Shown: positions 38,001-47,705 of the stretch, piece by piece
How the letters are laid out: each line of letters opens with the position of its first letter
Position numbering within the stretch: the stretch's first letter is position 1
NCBI GenBank assembly: GCA_032718475.1
Contig: JAUCBJ010008982.1
Span: forward strand, 38,672-102,671
DNA: 64,000 nt
Reading direction: 5' to 3'
Source of the DNA: Nemertoderma westbladi
Taxonomy: Eukaryota > Xenacoelomorpha > Nemertodermatida > Nemertodermatidae
The notes under the pieces: generated by a model
Databases searched by the model: none
The model's input: only the letters and a program-made list of their open reading frames with translations
What the model was told of the DNA's origin: nothing
Program-made: the position numbers and the translations under genes

Positions 38001-39925
38001 GAGGTAGAACTGAGCTAGCTGTTACCGGATTGGTTTGTTTTTGAGTAGAGGTAGAACTGAGCTAGCTGTTACGAGATTGGTTGGTTTTGGATAGAGGTAG
38101 AACTGAGCTAGCTGTTACCGGATTGGTTTGTTTTTCGGTAGAGGTAGAACTGAGCTAGCTGTTACCGGATTGGTTTGTTATTGGGTAGAGATAGAACTTA
38201 GCTAGTTGTTACCGGATTGGTTGGGTTTTGGGTAGAGGTAGAAATGAGCTAGCTGTTACCTGATTGGTTCGTTTTTGGGTACCTCTGTGTAGAGGTAGAA
38301 CTGAGCTAGTTGTTACCAGATTGGTTTGTTTTTATGTAGAGGTAGAACTGTGCTAGCTGTTACTGGATTGTTTGGTTTTTGGGTAGAGGTAGAACTGAGC
38401 TAGCTGTTACCAGATTGGTTGGTTTTTGGGTAGAGGTAGAACTGAGCCAGCTGTTACCGGATTGTTTGGTTTTGGGTAGAGGTAGAACTGAGCTAGCTGC
38501 TACCGGATTGGTTGGTTTTTGGGTAGAGGTAGAACTGTGCTAGCTGTGACTGGATTGGTTTGTTATTGGGAAGAGATAGAACTTAGCTAGTTGTTACCGG
38601 ATTGGTTGGTTTTTGGGTAGAGGTAGAAATGAGCTAGCGGTTACTGGATTGGTTTGTTAATGGGTAGAGATAGAACTTAGCTAGTTGTTACCGGATTGGT
38701 TGGGTTTTGGGTAGAGGTAGAAATGAGCTAGCTGTTACCTGATTGGTTGGTTTTTGGGTAGAGGTAGAACTGAGCTAGCTGTTACCAGATTGGTTCGTTT
38801 TTGGGTACCTCTGTGTAGAGGTAGAACTGAGCTAGTTGTTACCAGATTGGTTTGTTTTTGGGTAGAGGTAGAACTGAGCTAGCTGTTACCGGATTGGTTG
38901 GTTTTTGGGTAGAGGTAGAACTGTGCTAGCTGTTACCGGATTTGTTGGTTTTTGGGTAGAGGTAGAACTGTGCTAGCTGATGCTGGATTGGTTGGTTTTT
39001 GGGTAGAGGTAGAACTGAGCTAGCTGTTACCGGATTGGTTGGTTTTTGGGTAGAGGTAGAACTGAGCTAGCTGCTACCGGATTGGTTGGTTTTTGGGTAG
39101 AGGTAGAACTGACCTAGCTGCTACCGGATTGGTTGGGTTTTGGGTAGAGGTAGAACTGAGCTAGCTGTTACCGGATTGGTTGGTTCTTGTGTAGAGGTAG
39201 AACTGATCTAGCTGTTACTGGATTGGTTGGTTTTTGGGTAGAGGTAGAACTTAGCTAGCTGTTATCGGATTGGTTGGTTTTTGGGAACCATCCTAAAGCT
39301 CTTTGGATAGATCAAACATAACTAGCGGCCACATAAATTTGTAGGAATTAATAATGAAAATAATTGAATTGGCTTTGGATATTCTAATTAAATAAACTAT
39401 CAAGGGTAAATTGGAATCATATAGAATCCAATCTTCACTGAATGTAAAATAATTCCAGGAGCCACTAGATCTTGGGTTCCATATAACGGTCAGTTCTGTT
39501 AGGCTCGTACAGCAGAAGACATGAGATCCCTCCATGGTTCAGGTACTGTACATACAACAGGATGGTACGCTGGATTCGTGGTATCAGATACAAAGCTAAC
39601 CTAAAAAAAATCAGGGATTTTACCACAGCAGCATTTTATAATGTTTGATACATAAATAAATTAGACACATAATAATATTACAATCGTTTTATTACAGAAA
39701 TCGACTTACAAACCGCTACCCTTTATTATAATTGGTCTGAGTAGTGTCATAGCTGGCGGGCTCATTCTGCTAATGCCAGAGACCAGACTACGACCATTAC
39801 CAGTAACCATAGAGGATGGAGAACGATTGAAGTATATGAAACCAATGAAACTCGAAAAAGAAAGCGATGACACCAAACTTGTCAATAAAAGCATTGACAA
39901 TGAAATCTCAGAGACTGCAGCCTAA
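10698..39925 (+). CDS. SLC22-family organic ion transporter (MFS), complete nine-exon gene
   Basis: Exons 10698-11007, 16070-16215, 31693-31796, 32749-32875, 35759-35955, 36144-36374, 36845-37065, 37562-37743 and 39698-39925. All introns are GT-AG, all phases match, and the sum is 1746 nt (581 residues plus stop), close to the usual length of organic cation/anion transporters. A plasma-membrane carrier with 12 predicted helices. Visible family signs: TM1 at about 52-70; a large extracellular loop with C83, C112, C135, C157 and sequons at N90, N122, N127; GWWYD and EWDLVC; LSDIYGRKK (184-192) after TM2; RDWR (274-277); PESLHWL (298-304); WF..(N)EVVYYQLSMN opening TM7; EIFPTVIR (475-482); and PETRLRPLP (533-541). 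Substrate (cation, anion or zwitterion) cannot be assigned. Unusual: 94% of the gene is intron, mostly minisatellite. Confidence 0.93.
11008..11011 (+). promoter_or_regulatory. 5' splice site of intron 1, abutting the array
   Basis: CAG|GTTAGTAAAATATT. The sequence from 11,012 onward (GTAAAATATTAACAATAATG) is already a repeat unit of the array filling the intron, so no unique spacer lies between donor and array. Confidence 0.85.
11012..15814. repeat. Intron 1 minisatellite, units of about 41-47 bp
   Basis: About 4.8 kb of a compound unit containing GGCTGGACCAGCTGG, CCTACAC(ACACAC)ATGG and GTAAAATAT followed by AAACAGT or TAACAATAAT. Length variants arise from the CA-rich segment and from the two downstream alternatives. 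Frames in both orientations stay open over many units and are artefacts. About 250 bp of unique DNA separate its end from the acceptor at 16,069. Each unit contains a GGGTAAAA donor-like site. Confidence 0.95.
16070..16215 (+). CDS. SLC22 exon 2 (residues 104-152)
   Basis: Acceptor AATAG|AT, completing the GAT codon from exon 1. It encodes the second part of the extracellular loop: C112, sequons N122-E-T and N127-L-S, then C135-RYGWWYD, the loop signature before TM2. Donor GAG|GTTAGTAAAC, phase 0. If intron 2 were retained, translation would run into the array and stop at 16,315-16,317. Confidence 0.92.
21699..22752 (+). mobile_element. 5'-truncated LINE copy C inserted in the 56-bp array
   Basis: Starts GATCAGTATACG and ends with a short TAG tail. 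A 12-bp duplication TAGATTCCTTCA flanks it (21,687-21,698 and 22,753-22,764), so the insertion happened in a 56-bp unit. The coding part begins within the RT palm: GVLQGDTLAPF, then FADD (residues 71-74 of the frame from 21,728), then the thumb and C-terminal region. One base missing after NVMGD shifts the frame, which then runs into the repeat. No endonuclease or N-terminal RT, so not autonomous. Clade tentatively RTE-like. Confidence 0.92.
25799..26852 (+). mobile_element. LINE copy D, duplicate of copy C
   Basis: Appears identical to copy C, including the one-base deletion after NVMGD and both junctions with TAGATTCCTTCA. It therefore arose by duplication of the surrounding array and not by a second retrotransposition. 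Confidence 0.92.
31217..31227. repeat. Poly(G) tract, 11 nt
   Basis: Located just after the end of the 56-bp array in intron 2. Confidence 0.9.
31693..31796 (+). CDS. SLC22 exon 3 (residues 153-186)
   Basis: Acceptor TTTTCAG|TGG. It encodes WDLVC then TM2 and the LSD that opens the cytoplasmic MFS loop. WDLVC is the family signature; C157 probably pairs with another loop cysteine. Donor GATAT|GTAAGC, leaving two bases of the I187 codon. Confidence 0.95.
32141..32166. repeat. Poly(C) tract, 26 nt, in intron 3
   Basis: Longest homopolymer in the window. Short frames in both directions (poly-Pro and poly-Gly) are artefacts. Confidence 0.95.
32749..32875 (+). CDS. SLC22 exon 4 (residues 187-229)
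   Basis: Acceptor TTCTATAG|TT completes ATT (I187). It encodes YGRKKLLIIS, the second half of the MFS motif A (GRKK), then TM3 and TM4 (PNYIAYTIVKFSLGMWM). Donor AAG|GTAGCC, phase 0, is a less usual donor with C at +6. This exon is too short to stand out as an open frame. Confidence 0.92.
33849..34007 (+). mobile_element. Older LINE copy, left part
   Basis: Diverged sequence matching the LLYG-to-SNQTLYNIGG part of the LINE frame (GSPCWALTAEDTK then an altered HCDKYIEQISN). It stops at the insertion of a younger copy and resumes at 35,045. Confidence 0.8.
34008..35044 (+). mobile_element. LINE copy E, youngest open copy, nested in the older LINE
   Basis: 5'-truncated copy with a frame open from 34,019 to its natural stop at 35,008: GVLQGDTLAP, FADD, RT thumb, YLGSWIRKSG, LLYGSPCWAL, LRRVHCVKYN, FAGHCFRRED and C-terminal ELWRCNFVDKPAQHS. 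The 3' end is GATCC plus TAG repeats. A 6-bp duplication TAGCTT (34,002-34,007 and 35,045-35,050) marks insertion into the older LINE. Best template in the window for the C-terminal half of this family. Confidence 0.92.
35045..35357 (+). mobile_element. Older LINE copy, right part
   Basis: Continues the copy begun at 33,849: LTIEWNRLRFVGHCFRRED to NFVDKPAQHS, stop, then a (TA)n stretch, the GCAGCATG end and a TAG-repeat tail at about 35,347-35,357. Together with the left part it reconstitutes one contiguous fragment. Confidence 0.85.
35759..35955 (+). CDS. SLC22 exon 5 (residues 230-294)
   Basis: Acceptor CTTCCCAG|GTC, phase 0. It encodes the end of TM4 to TM6 (VTGYTSLVLAMEYFPC, then CEKRELAGI, and FIRDWRNLI with the conserved RDWR before TM6). 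Donor TTTG|GTTAGA, leaving TG of the W295 codon. Confidence 0.94.
36144..36374 (+). CDS. SLC22 exon 6 (residues 295-371)
   Basis: Acceptor CATTCAG|G completes TGG (W295). It encodes PESLHWL, the family signature at the end of TM6, and the long charged cytoplasmic loop to TM7 (MGKSKDAEKILNKG through YTILDMFRTPNIRRN). Donor TTTG|GTGAGT, again leaving TG of a Trp codon. Confidence 0.95.
36389..36668. repeat. Intron 6 minisatellite, four 70-bp units
   Basis: Four almost identical copies beginning CCTAATGGCGGCGCTG and containing AGATGGCGCCTAC; one substitution noticed in copy 3 (ATATGGCGCC). The array starts 14 nt after the 5' splice site. Confidence 0.95.
36845..37065 (+). CDS. SLC22 exon 7 (residues 372-445)
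   Basis: Acceptor ACTTTAG|G completes TGG. It encodes WFANEVVYYQLSMN (start of TM7) and TM8-TM9 (NFAISAVVEIPAYILAYFLV, then KHKGRIPSLCGLHIFGG). Donor CAG|GTTAGT, phase 1, the same donor as intron 1. Confidence 0.95.
37562..37743 (+). CDS. SLC22 exon 8 (residues 446-506)
   Basis: Acceptor GATCCAG|GA completes GGA. It encodes TM10 and TM11 with MLGKMCVGGTYAIIIMYTTE then IFPTVIRSVG, matching the family ELYPTxxR signature. Donor CTG|GTAAGT, phase 0. Confidence 0.95.
37763..39285. repeat. Intron 8 minisatellite, about 47-bp unit, about 32 copies
   Basis: Unit GTAGAGGTAGAACTGAGCTA followed by GCTGTTACCGGATTGG and a TTGGTTTTTGG end. Copies vary by point changes and 1-2 bp indels, with one 13-bp insertion (GTACCTCTGTGTA) found twice. 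It begins 20 nt into the intron and ends about 410 bp before the acceptor. Confidence 0.95.
39698..39925 (+). CDS. SLC22 exon 9 (residues 507-581 and stop)
   Basis: Acceptor TTACAG|AAA, phase 0. It encodes TM12 (PFIIIGLSSVIAGGLILLM), the hallmark PETRLRPLP (533-541) and TIEDGE, then a charged cytoplasmic tail ending SETAA. TAA at 39,923-39,925. No PDZ-binding end. Confidence 0.95.
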   Translation, partial: KSTYKPLPFIIIGLSSVIAGGLILLMPETRLRPLPVTIEDGERLKYMKPMKLEKESDDTKLVNKSIDNEISETAA

Positions 39926-40465
39926 AGCATCGTGTAGTTCGGTTTATAATTGTGACTGTTGGTTGTTTGGGTGTTGTTTACTAATTCTTACTGAACTTTT
40001 TATATATATTTGTATTCATCTTATTACTGTTTCATTGTAGAAAATTTCGTGTTGTATTTTTTTTTTTTATTGAAGTTACCGTAGTTACCATTGCGTCATC
40101 ATTGCTGCTTATATTTCCTAAATGTGCCAAAACTGATTGTTGAATCTACCGTATATCGTTGCGCAACTCATGGGTTTATTTAGAGTTTCGCACGGACAAC
40201 GTAACTTCTAGCAAAGTACATTTTAATTATTTTTTGGAGTAATCAGTTGTTACCTTAGTCAAAGTCGCCCCCCCCCCCCCCCCCCCCCTTATCTGTTAGA
40301 TTGTAAGTTAGAAAGTCTGCGCGTTCCAGGTATTTTATTAGTATCAGCTTTTAGTTTTAGTTTTTTTTGATAAAAAACATAAATATATAAAATTATTGTT
40401 CTATTATTATGTTTTATAACCTTGTGTCACATATGATCCAAATAAAGATTAAAATATTCTGATGA
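39926..40465 (+). other. SLC22 3' UTR
   Basis: Contains a 21-nt poly(C) tract (40,268-40,288) and an AATAAA poly(A) signal at 40,441-40,446, about 516 nt after the stop. The cleavage position is inferred. Confidence 0.6.
40441..40446 (+). terminator. Poly(A) signal AATAAA for the SLC22 gene
   Basis: First canonical hexamer downstream of the stop in a plausible 3' UTR context; a TG-rich stretch follows (ATTCTGATGAGTATTGATTG). Confidence 0.6.
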
Positions 40466-41149
40466 GTATTGATTGATTTGATAATACAAATGAGTGTCGA
40501 ATATGTCGTCCCTTTCATTTTGAAACCACCTATATGCCAATTTTGCCGAAATGGTGACTTCTGTATTTCTTTATGTTAAAATGTATTCTGAATCCGATTA
40601 ACACACTTAGAAGGCCATACTCCCACGTATAACTGAGATATTTATCGTTTTAAAACCACCTATATGCCAGTTTTGTATAGACCGCATGATAACGAAATTT
40701 TTTTTAAAACAACCAACCTATATAACACATTTTACTATTATAAATAAGGTAAGCCCGGGAAACGTTGATATAAAATTGGAAACAACGAATCAGGAGCTAG
40801 AATTGTTGTTTATTATGACAGAAGGAGATTTGATTTATATTTTTAAAACCCAATAATCGAATTTGTCTTAATGGTAACAGTTAATGGGTCTTAAATACAT
40901 AGTTTCCTACCTAATATGTTACATAATTCCAATACCAATTTATAATTTTCATTTTTGTTTAAAATCGTTACATTTAATGTATTTAAAAGTAAATAAGACC
41001 AAAATCCTGGAGTATTCCTTGCAAATAAAATTAGAATCAATAATGCTGTTTTACAGGAAAAATCAATTTTGTTGTTCTGCTTAAACCAAAGTCGAATTTT
41101 AGTATAAGAAAAATGAAATATTTCCGGTTCCATTTACTGTCGCGTACCC

Positions 41150-43080
41150 AGTAAATACAGTTACTGTGAGTGCCGCAGTAAATATAGTTACAGTGAGTGC
41201 CGCACTAAATATAGTTACTGTGAGTGCCGCACTAAATATAGTTACTGTGAGTGCCGCAGTAAATATAGTTACTGTGAGTGCAGCTGTAAATATAGTTACT
41301 GTGAGTGCCGCACTAAATATAGTTACTGTGAGTGCCGCACTAAATATAGTTACTGTACGTGCCGCAGTAAATATAGTTACTGTGAGTGCCGCACTAAATA
41401 TAGTTATTGTGAGTGCCGCACTAAATATAGTTACTGTGAGTGCCGCAGTAAATCTAGTTACTGTGAGTGCCGCAGTAAATATACCGGTAGTTACTGTGAG
41501 TGCAGCAGTAAATATAGTTACTGTGAGTGCCGCCCTAAATATAGTTACTGTGAGTGCCGCACTAAATATAGTTACTGTGAGTGCCGCACTAAATATAGTT
41601 ATTGTGAGTGCCGCACTAAATATAGTTACTGTACGTGCCGCAGTAAATATAGTTACTGTGAGTGCCGCACTAAATATAGTTACTGTGAGTGCCGCAGTAA
41701 ATATAGTTACAGTGAGTGCCGCACTAAATATAGTTACTGTGAGTGCCGCACTAAATATAGTTACTGTGAGTGCAGCAGTAAATATAGTTACTGTGAGTGC
41801 CGCACTAAATATAGGTACTGTGAGTGCCGCAGTAAATATAGTTACTGCAAGCGCCGCCCTAAATATAGTTACTGTGAGTGCCGCACTAAATATAGTTACT
41901 GTGAGTGCCGCAGTAAATCTAGTTACTGTGAGTGCCGCAGTAAATATAGTTACTGTGAGTGCAGCAGTAAATATAGTTACTGTGAGTGCCGCACTAAATA
42001 TAGTTACTGTACGTGCCGCAGTAAATATAGTTACTGTGAGTGCCGCACTAAATATAGTTATTGTGAGTGCCGCACTAAATATAGTTACTGTGAGTGCCGC
42101 AGTAAATCTAGTTACTGTGAGTGCCGCAGTAAATATACCGGTAGTTACTGTGAGTGCAGCAGTAAATATAGTTACTGTGAGTGCCGCCCTAAATATAGTT
42201 ACTGTGAGTGCCGCACTAAATATAGTTACTGTGAGTGCCGCACTAAATATAGTTATTGTGAGTGCCGCACTAAATATAGTTACTGTACGTGCCGCAGTAA
42301 ATATAGTTACTGTGAGTGCCGCACTAAATATAGTTATTGTGAGTGCCGCACTAAATATAGTTACTGTGAGTGCCGCACTAAATATAATTAATGTGAGTTC
42401 CGCAGTAAATATAGTTACTGTGAGTGCCGCACTAAATATAGTTACTGTTAGTGCCGCAGTAAATCTAGTTACTGTGAGTGCCGCAGTAAATATAGTTACT
42501 GTGAGTGCAGCAGTAAATATAGTTACTGTGAGTGCCGCCCTAAATATAGTTACTGTGAGTGCCGCACTAAATATAGTTACTGTGAGTACCGCACTAAATA
42601 TAGTTACTGTGAGTGCCGCACTAAATATAATTAATGTGAGTGCCGCACTAAATATAGTTATTGTGAGTGCCGCACTAAATATAGTTACTGTTAGTGCCGC
42701 AGTAAATATAGTTACAGTGAGTGCCGCACTAAATATAGTTACTGTGAGTGCCACACTAAATATAGTTACTCTGAGTGCCGCACTAAATATAGTTACTATG
42801 AGTGCCACACTAAATATAGTTACTGTGAGTGCCGCAGTAAATATAGTTACTTTGAGTGCCGCAGTAAATATAGTTACTGTACGTGCCGCAGTAAATATAG
42901 TTACTGTGAGTGCCGCACTAAATATAGTTACTGTGAGTGCCACACTAAATATAGTTACTCTGAGTGCCGCACTAAATATAGTTACTATGAGTGCCACACT
43001 AAATATAGTTACTGTGAGTGCCGCAGTAAATATAGTTACTTTGAGTGCCGCAGTAAATATAGTTACTGTGCGTGCAGCAG
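41150..43080. repeat. 27-bp minisatellite, about 71 copies, open on both strands
   Basis: Unit GTTACTGTGAGTGCCGCA then STAAATATA. Variation is mostly single substitutions (CAGTAA/CACTAA, CTGTGAG/CTGTACG) and two identical 6-bp insertions (ACCGGT). All length changes are multiples of three, so a 9-residue repeat is open for 647 residues on plus (VTVSAALNI type) and 693 on minus (TIFSAALTV type). There is no start context, signal peptide or flanking domain, so it is treated as noncoding. Confidence 0.92.
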
Positions 43081-43345
43081 AAGAAAATGTGGCATTTTTA
43101 CTTCCATAGTTCCCATAGCAACAATGATTATTCCAGAATTTTCTGACAAATTTAGAATTGTAAGTAGCTGAGTAACACAAAGAACACCAAAGTTATCAGA
43201 AAAGTCAAAAGTATGTAATGTGTTGGCAAGCTGTATTTTTCGAGATTTTTGTTATTAAACATATATTATAGGAAGGGATTTTGCCAACACATTGTTACTA
43301 TCAATAATCAAAAAAATGGCAGCTGGCTTTGAAATTAATACTCCA

Positions 43346-43420
43346 TATCTCAAGAACCTGTGGTCTAGTGGTTGTAGTCTCGGCTTCCACCTCGAGGTCC
43401 CAGGTTCGAATCCGACACAA
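43346..43420 (+). mobile_element. tRNA-derived SINE head
   Basis: A box TGGTCTAGTGG and a perfect B box GGTTCGAATCC at tRNA spacing, with an anticodon-like stem (CTCGG/TCGAG). The acceptor and T stems do not pair well and sequence continues downstream, so SINE is preferred over a tRNA gene (Gly or Glu ancestry possible). Confidence 0.5.
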
Positions 43421-45000
43421 CGCTGATGAGACTCAGTAAGGTCGAAAACGGGTACAAGAAAAATTACGCGATTCCTAAATTTGTACACTACCCGGTTAAA
43501 AAGTACGCATGTGATGGGATTATTCCTACAATTGCGCCAATAAAAGATAAGTCAATTGATCTCATCGCTTCAAAAATTTATTCTGAATCTCATAGGATTC
43601 AAGTACTTTATTCACAAATTAAATAATGTTTTGCTTTAATTTTAAGCACTAAATATCAGCTATAGGATAAACACATGGCAAATGCCCAACCTTATCCTAC
43701 AAATAATTTCTATCATACATACTACCGGTATGCTGTAGTTCCAACCAGGGCAGTTCAATGTGTGGGTTATGGGTAGTACAGTGCTAGGTATCTCTAAACT
43801 TTCCCCCTGGGATATAGAGAACAGCAACTATTTAGTTAGTAAACCTATAACGATTATAATAAGTACATTTTACATTTATCAATTTCAAGCATCATTATCT
43901 TATATTTATACATTTATGCTGAACAGCAGAGAAACTTTAAGCATACAAATAACTTCCGAACTGATAAAGTCTCCAAGAATACTAACTGTCAATCCAGTTG
44001 ATGAGTTTTGCGATCAGAAGAATATTGTCTGCATCAATGAAGCCTTCACTGCTCTGTGGCAGACTTGGCTGTGCTCTTAATGTTGACTGTTGAGTATACA
44101 ATATTCCTGGTTGACATATTATATACCAGCAATTACACAATTACGGCTATCCCAATGTCACCCCATATAAACACCCAGCATTAACCTGTAGCTTAAAGCT
44201 CCCAGTTCACTTTTAATGTGTGGGGTAACCCAAGTTCATCATCACCATGTACTATGTGAACTTCCTGGCATACCTACAGCGATGGCCACACAATTTCCTT
44301 TGCAATTTCCTTTGCGGGCCGCTCAAGGACTTAAGACATAGCCAAACGTGAAAGTTGTATGGCAGAAGAAGCAGTCTCTTTATTCCATAATGGTGATAAT
44401 TATAGATGGTGAGAATAATTCGCACCATAATATGCTTAGGACTACTGATGTCTGATAATTATTTCCATCCAATCTATAACATATTGCTGAGTGGGGGGAC
44501 TTAACGAATAACCGTGGTACTGGTTCAGTTAGGGGTAAATAGTTAGGGGTTTATTTTATTGTATATTCAATGATAGTCATGAAGAACATTGCACTGAGTA
44601 ACAGGAGCAGTATATAAGTGCATTATGGTGTAATATATTACTGCACTAATTATTGGAGTGGCTTGGGCAAAAAATTATGACAAAAGTGCCGGAAATTTTT
44701 TGTGAGTAAAAATATGGGAATATAGAAAATAGATGACAAAATTACCAGGCTTCATAAATAAATTTGTAGTGGAACACATATTTATTGCTGAAAATTCTAA
44801 AGAAATTTGCATTAAGTTAAACATGTCAAGCAAAAGGTAAAAAAAGGGAGAAAACAATTGCCGCATTTCAATTTAAGGTAACTAATAGTTACTAAGGTAA
44901 CAACTAATAGAAAAAAATTATAGAATTTAACTTCAACTCAAATTAATATTTTCCACTTTTCTAATGTTACCGAATATTTTTCACAATGTATAAAATTGAC
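43421..45000. other. Intergenic DNA, no supported gene
   Basis: A 106-residue plus-strand frame (43,760-44,080) has no recognisable domain. On the minus strand the same region reads GFIDADNILLIA, faintly like an RT catalytic segment, so an old retroelement scrap is possible. Nothing else recognised. Confidence 0.4.
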
Positions 45001-45024
45001 ATTGATGTATTTATTTGGGGTGTA

Positions 45025-45068
45025 ATTAATTAATTAATTAACTAACTAACTAACTAACTAATTAACTT
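45025..45068. repeat. Tetranucleotide microsatellite (TAAT/TAAC)n
   Basis: Runs of TTAA, then CTAA, then ATTAA repeats; simple sequence. Confidence 0.85.
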
Positions 45069-45319
45069 AGTTGTTTTAGTTTAAAACCACAATAGTTTCT
45101 GATTCAATTTTTTAGGAACAAGGTTTCAGGTCGACAAATCGGATGGCCTGGGTTAAATTCCCGTGTTTAGTCGAGAATTTGTATTAATAAGTTTCCAAGT
45201 TGAATTTTAATTTAATTGTCAACTTCAGCGTAAAAGCCATAATATCTAAAAACTATGATGCACAAATTTAAAATAGGAATAAATTAAGTAAAAATCAAAT
45301 CAAATCAAACACAACGCAT

Positions 45320-45423
45320 TATGTCGGTACTATGTCGGTACTATGTCGGTACTATGTCGGTACTATGTCGGTACTATGTCGGTACTATGTCGGTACTATG
45401 TCGGTACTATGTCGGTACTATAT
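45320..45423. repeat. 11-bp minisatellite (TATGTCGGTAC)n
   Basis: About nine near-perfect copies in tandem in intergenic DNA. Confidence 0.95.
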
Positions 45424-45469
45424 GTAGCGGATGTAATACGGCAATTATTACGAATGCACGAGATTAAAT

Positions 45470-47035
45470 AATTATTAGGATATTAAGATCATTCACCATT
45501 AATGTAGTACCATTAATTTCTTTTGTTTTTCTGTTGTACAGCCGAATCTGAGGCAAGCGCCTTACACATTTAGTTAGAGCTACGCAAATTTTATTAATAT
45601 TTGACTGGGGAGAGTAAATGTCAGACCACAGCGAACAACAGTAAATATTTGAACAAAAAGTGTTGGATAATATTACCTTAACGCAATCTGAACAATTACC
45701 AAATCTCCTAATGACCATATTAGCTCTAGCATAAAAGGATCCGGTTTGGGCGGTTATATCGGCGTCATCAGAGAAATCTCTCGCAATTATATGGCCTGGG
45801 TATTTAAAATTATCAACGTAATTCAATATTCTAGAATCTAAGAAAGTAGTAGCAACCTATGTTTGTTCTGAAGAAACATGCACTTAGATTTCTTAGCGTT
45901 GAGTGTGGGGCGAGACACGTAGTCGGCGAGCCTTGGCATACGGTTCATATAGGGCAAATGGGGCATGTCCGTCTGTCTGTCTGTCCGTCTGTCTGGTAAA
46001 TGTTTGAACGCGAATTTCTCTGCATCGCTGGTTCGGAATTGAACCAAACTTAGTAGGTAAGTAGTAGAGAGAAAGTTTAGAAAGTTTGTAAAGTTTGGTG
46101 AAAAATCATGCAGTCTGACGTCAGCTACGACAGATTATGTAGTTTTTAGAAAATGTTCAATTTCTCGGGAAGGCCTCATTTTCCTGAGCTGAAATTTTGG
46201 TGGCCTGTAGAGAATCATGAAGTCGATCTTTTACGAAATTGAAAAGTTAAGACATTTAATTGGGGATCCGCTAGAGACTCAGAAGTAATGACATAGGCCT
46301 ACCGGTACGGTACTGCTGTACAGTGCTGCACTGGTAAGTACGAAATTGCAGAATAACAATTTGACACCACCTAGCGGATTAACATATGATTGTATATCGA
46401 ATGAATACATTTATAGCATGGGATATTGGGTCCAAACTAGACATGCCCCATTTGCTCTATATGAACCGTATGCCAAGGCTTGCCGACTACGTGCTGCGCG
46501 AAGTCCCCACGAACGTGTCATATAGTGTTGCTTAGCAAATGATTCACATATATTCACTAGGGATTGCAGTGTACAAGGATTTATGGTTATAATGCAAATA
46601 CCATCAGCATAAATAAAATGGTTGATTATTGAACCATATAAAGTGCAGCTGAGTTCAGAAGCGTTTCAAATATTAGGTAGATTATCAATAAAAATGTTAA
46701 AAAGGATGGGGGTTAATCGGACCGCCTTGTTTAACACCGTTAGTGAAATTAAATAAAGGGAAAATTAACCCCAGCCCATATTACATACATGGATTGGTTA
46801 ACATACATGTAAGACATACATTATTCTTTATTAATTTCGTAAATAATTTACCATGATGAACACCATCGAACGCCTTAAATGCATCGAGGATATACATTAC
46901 ATACATACAGGTTTAACCCCAAACTGATTGTCGCTGGTGTTCAATATGGGCATAATTCTCGCTGGGATTATATGCTCAAAAACTTTACAGATTACATTAC
47001 CGACTGCAATGGGTCTATAATTGCCTGAAACCGTA
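45470..47035 (-). mobile_element. Degraded LINE of a second family, RT region, split by a foldback element
   Basis: On the minus strand, going from 47,035 down: NYRPIAVGNVICKVFE, then DNQFGVK; DAFKAFDGVHH (first palm aspartates); FTNGVKQGG; a YADG block standing for YADD (catalytic Asp lost); then, beyond the inserted element, NAKKSKCMFL and NFKYPGHIIARDFSDDADI, typical of the thumb region in CR1/L2/Rex-like elements. Frameshifts and stops throughout. This family differs from the TAG-tailed LINE. Confidence 0.8.
45903..46518. mobile_element. Foldback/MITE element, family 1 (616 bp)
   Basis: Long imperfect inverted ends: GTGGGGCGAGACACGTAG at the left and its counterpart ending CGAAGTCCCCAC then GAACGTGT at the right, with arms of about 75 bp including the shared ATATGAACCGTATGCCAAGG. 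It sits inside the second LINE between the CESFA and NAKKSKC codons. The interior has a GTCTGTCTGTC microsatellite and a TTGAACCAAACTTAGTA motif, also present in altered form in the 53.7-kb element. No coding capacity. Confidence 0.75.
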
Positions 47036-47705
47036 ATATTAGTGACAACCTAGTAACAGCTAAATAACCCAGAAGATTTCAGTCAATCGTTAGCCATTAT
47101 ATAGTTTATTTTCGGAAAATTTGGGAAAAATCTCACCATTAGTTACTTTGTTGCTATGTAAAAATCCAAATTGCTAAGGAACGAAACATGAATATAAAAT
47201 GGATAAAATGTTCAGATTTCTGGAGCATGGAATTTTAGTCATCTATATATCCACAGGATCTTACAAAAACAGTTTGTAACTATGTGGCTAAGCCACTCCA
47301 CGAAATATACTAATTATTTATACGACATAAGGTAAGTTATTGCAAGAGCTATAGATAGATAGATTTATTTATACATTATTTAAAAACAATAACAAATACA
47401 CCAAACAATGTACCGGTATAAAGGTATTGTCCAACATAACATATAGGATTACCCCTAAAGCTTTGCAGCTTATTTCCAAGGGGGTCCTTTATGTACTTGG
47501 TTACTACAAATACAATATTACACTACGCTAACCTAAAACTAATATAATACGTAATTACACTATGTACAACATTACCGATTGCAGTTTACAGTAAACTATT
47601 AATAAACTAATAACTTACAAGTAAGTAACCACAAAGTGAAGAAAGGAAGCTTTGAAATCTGTATGATGAAAAATTTATTGCCATAAACAATACTACACAA
47701 CACAT
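47036..47705. other. Intergenic DNA downstream of the GPCR gene
   Basis: A second minus-strand AATAAA lies at 47,674-47,679, an alternative poly(A) signal for the GPCR. Otherwise nothing recognised. Confidence 0.45.

Noticed and set aside
43760-44080. 106-residue plus-strand gene
   Set aside because: No domain, no splice or poly(A) context; the minus strand has a faint RT-like segment, so an old transposon scrap is as likely.
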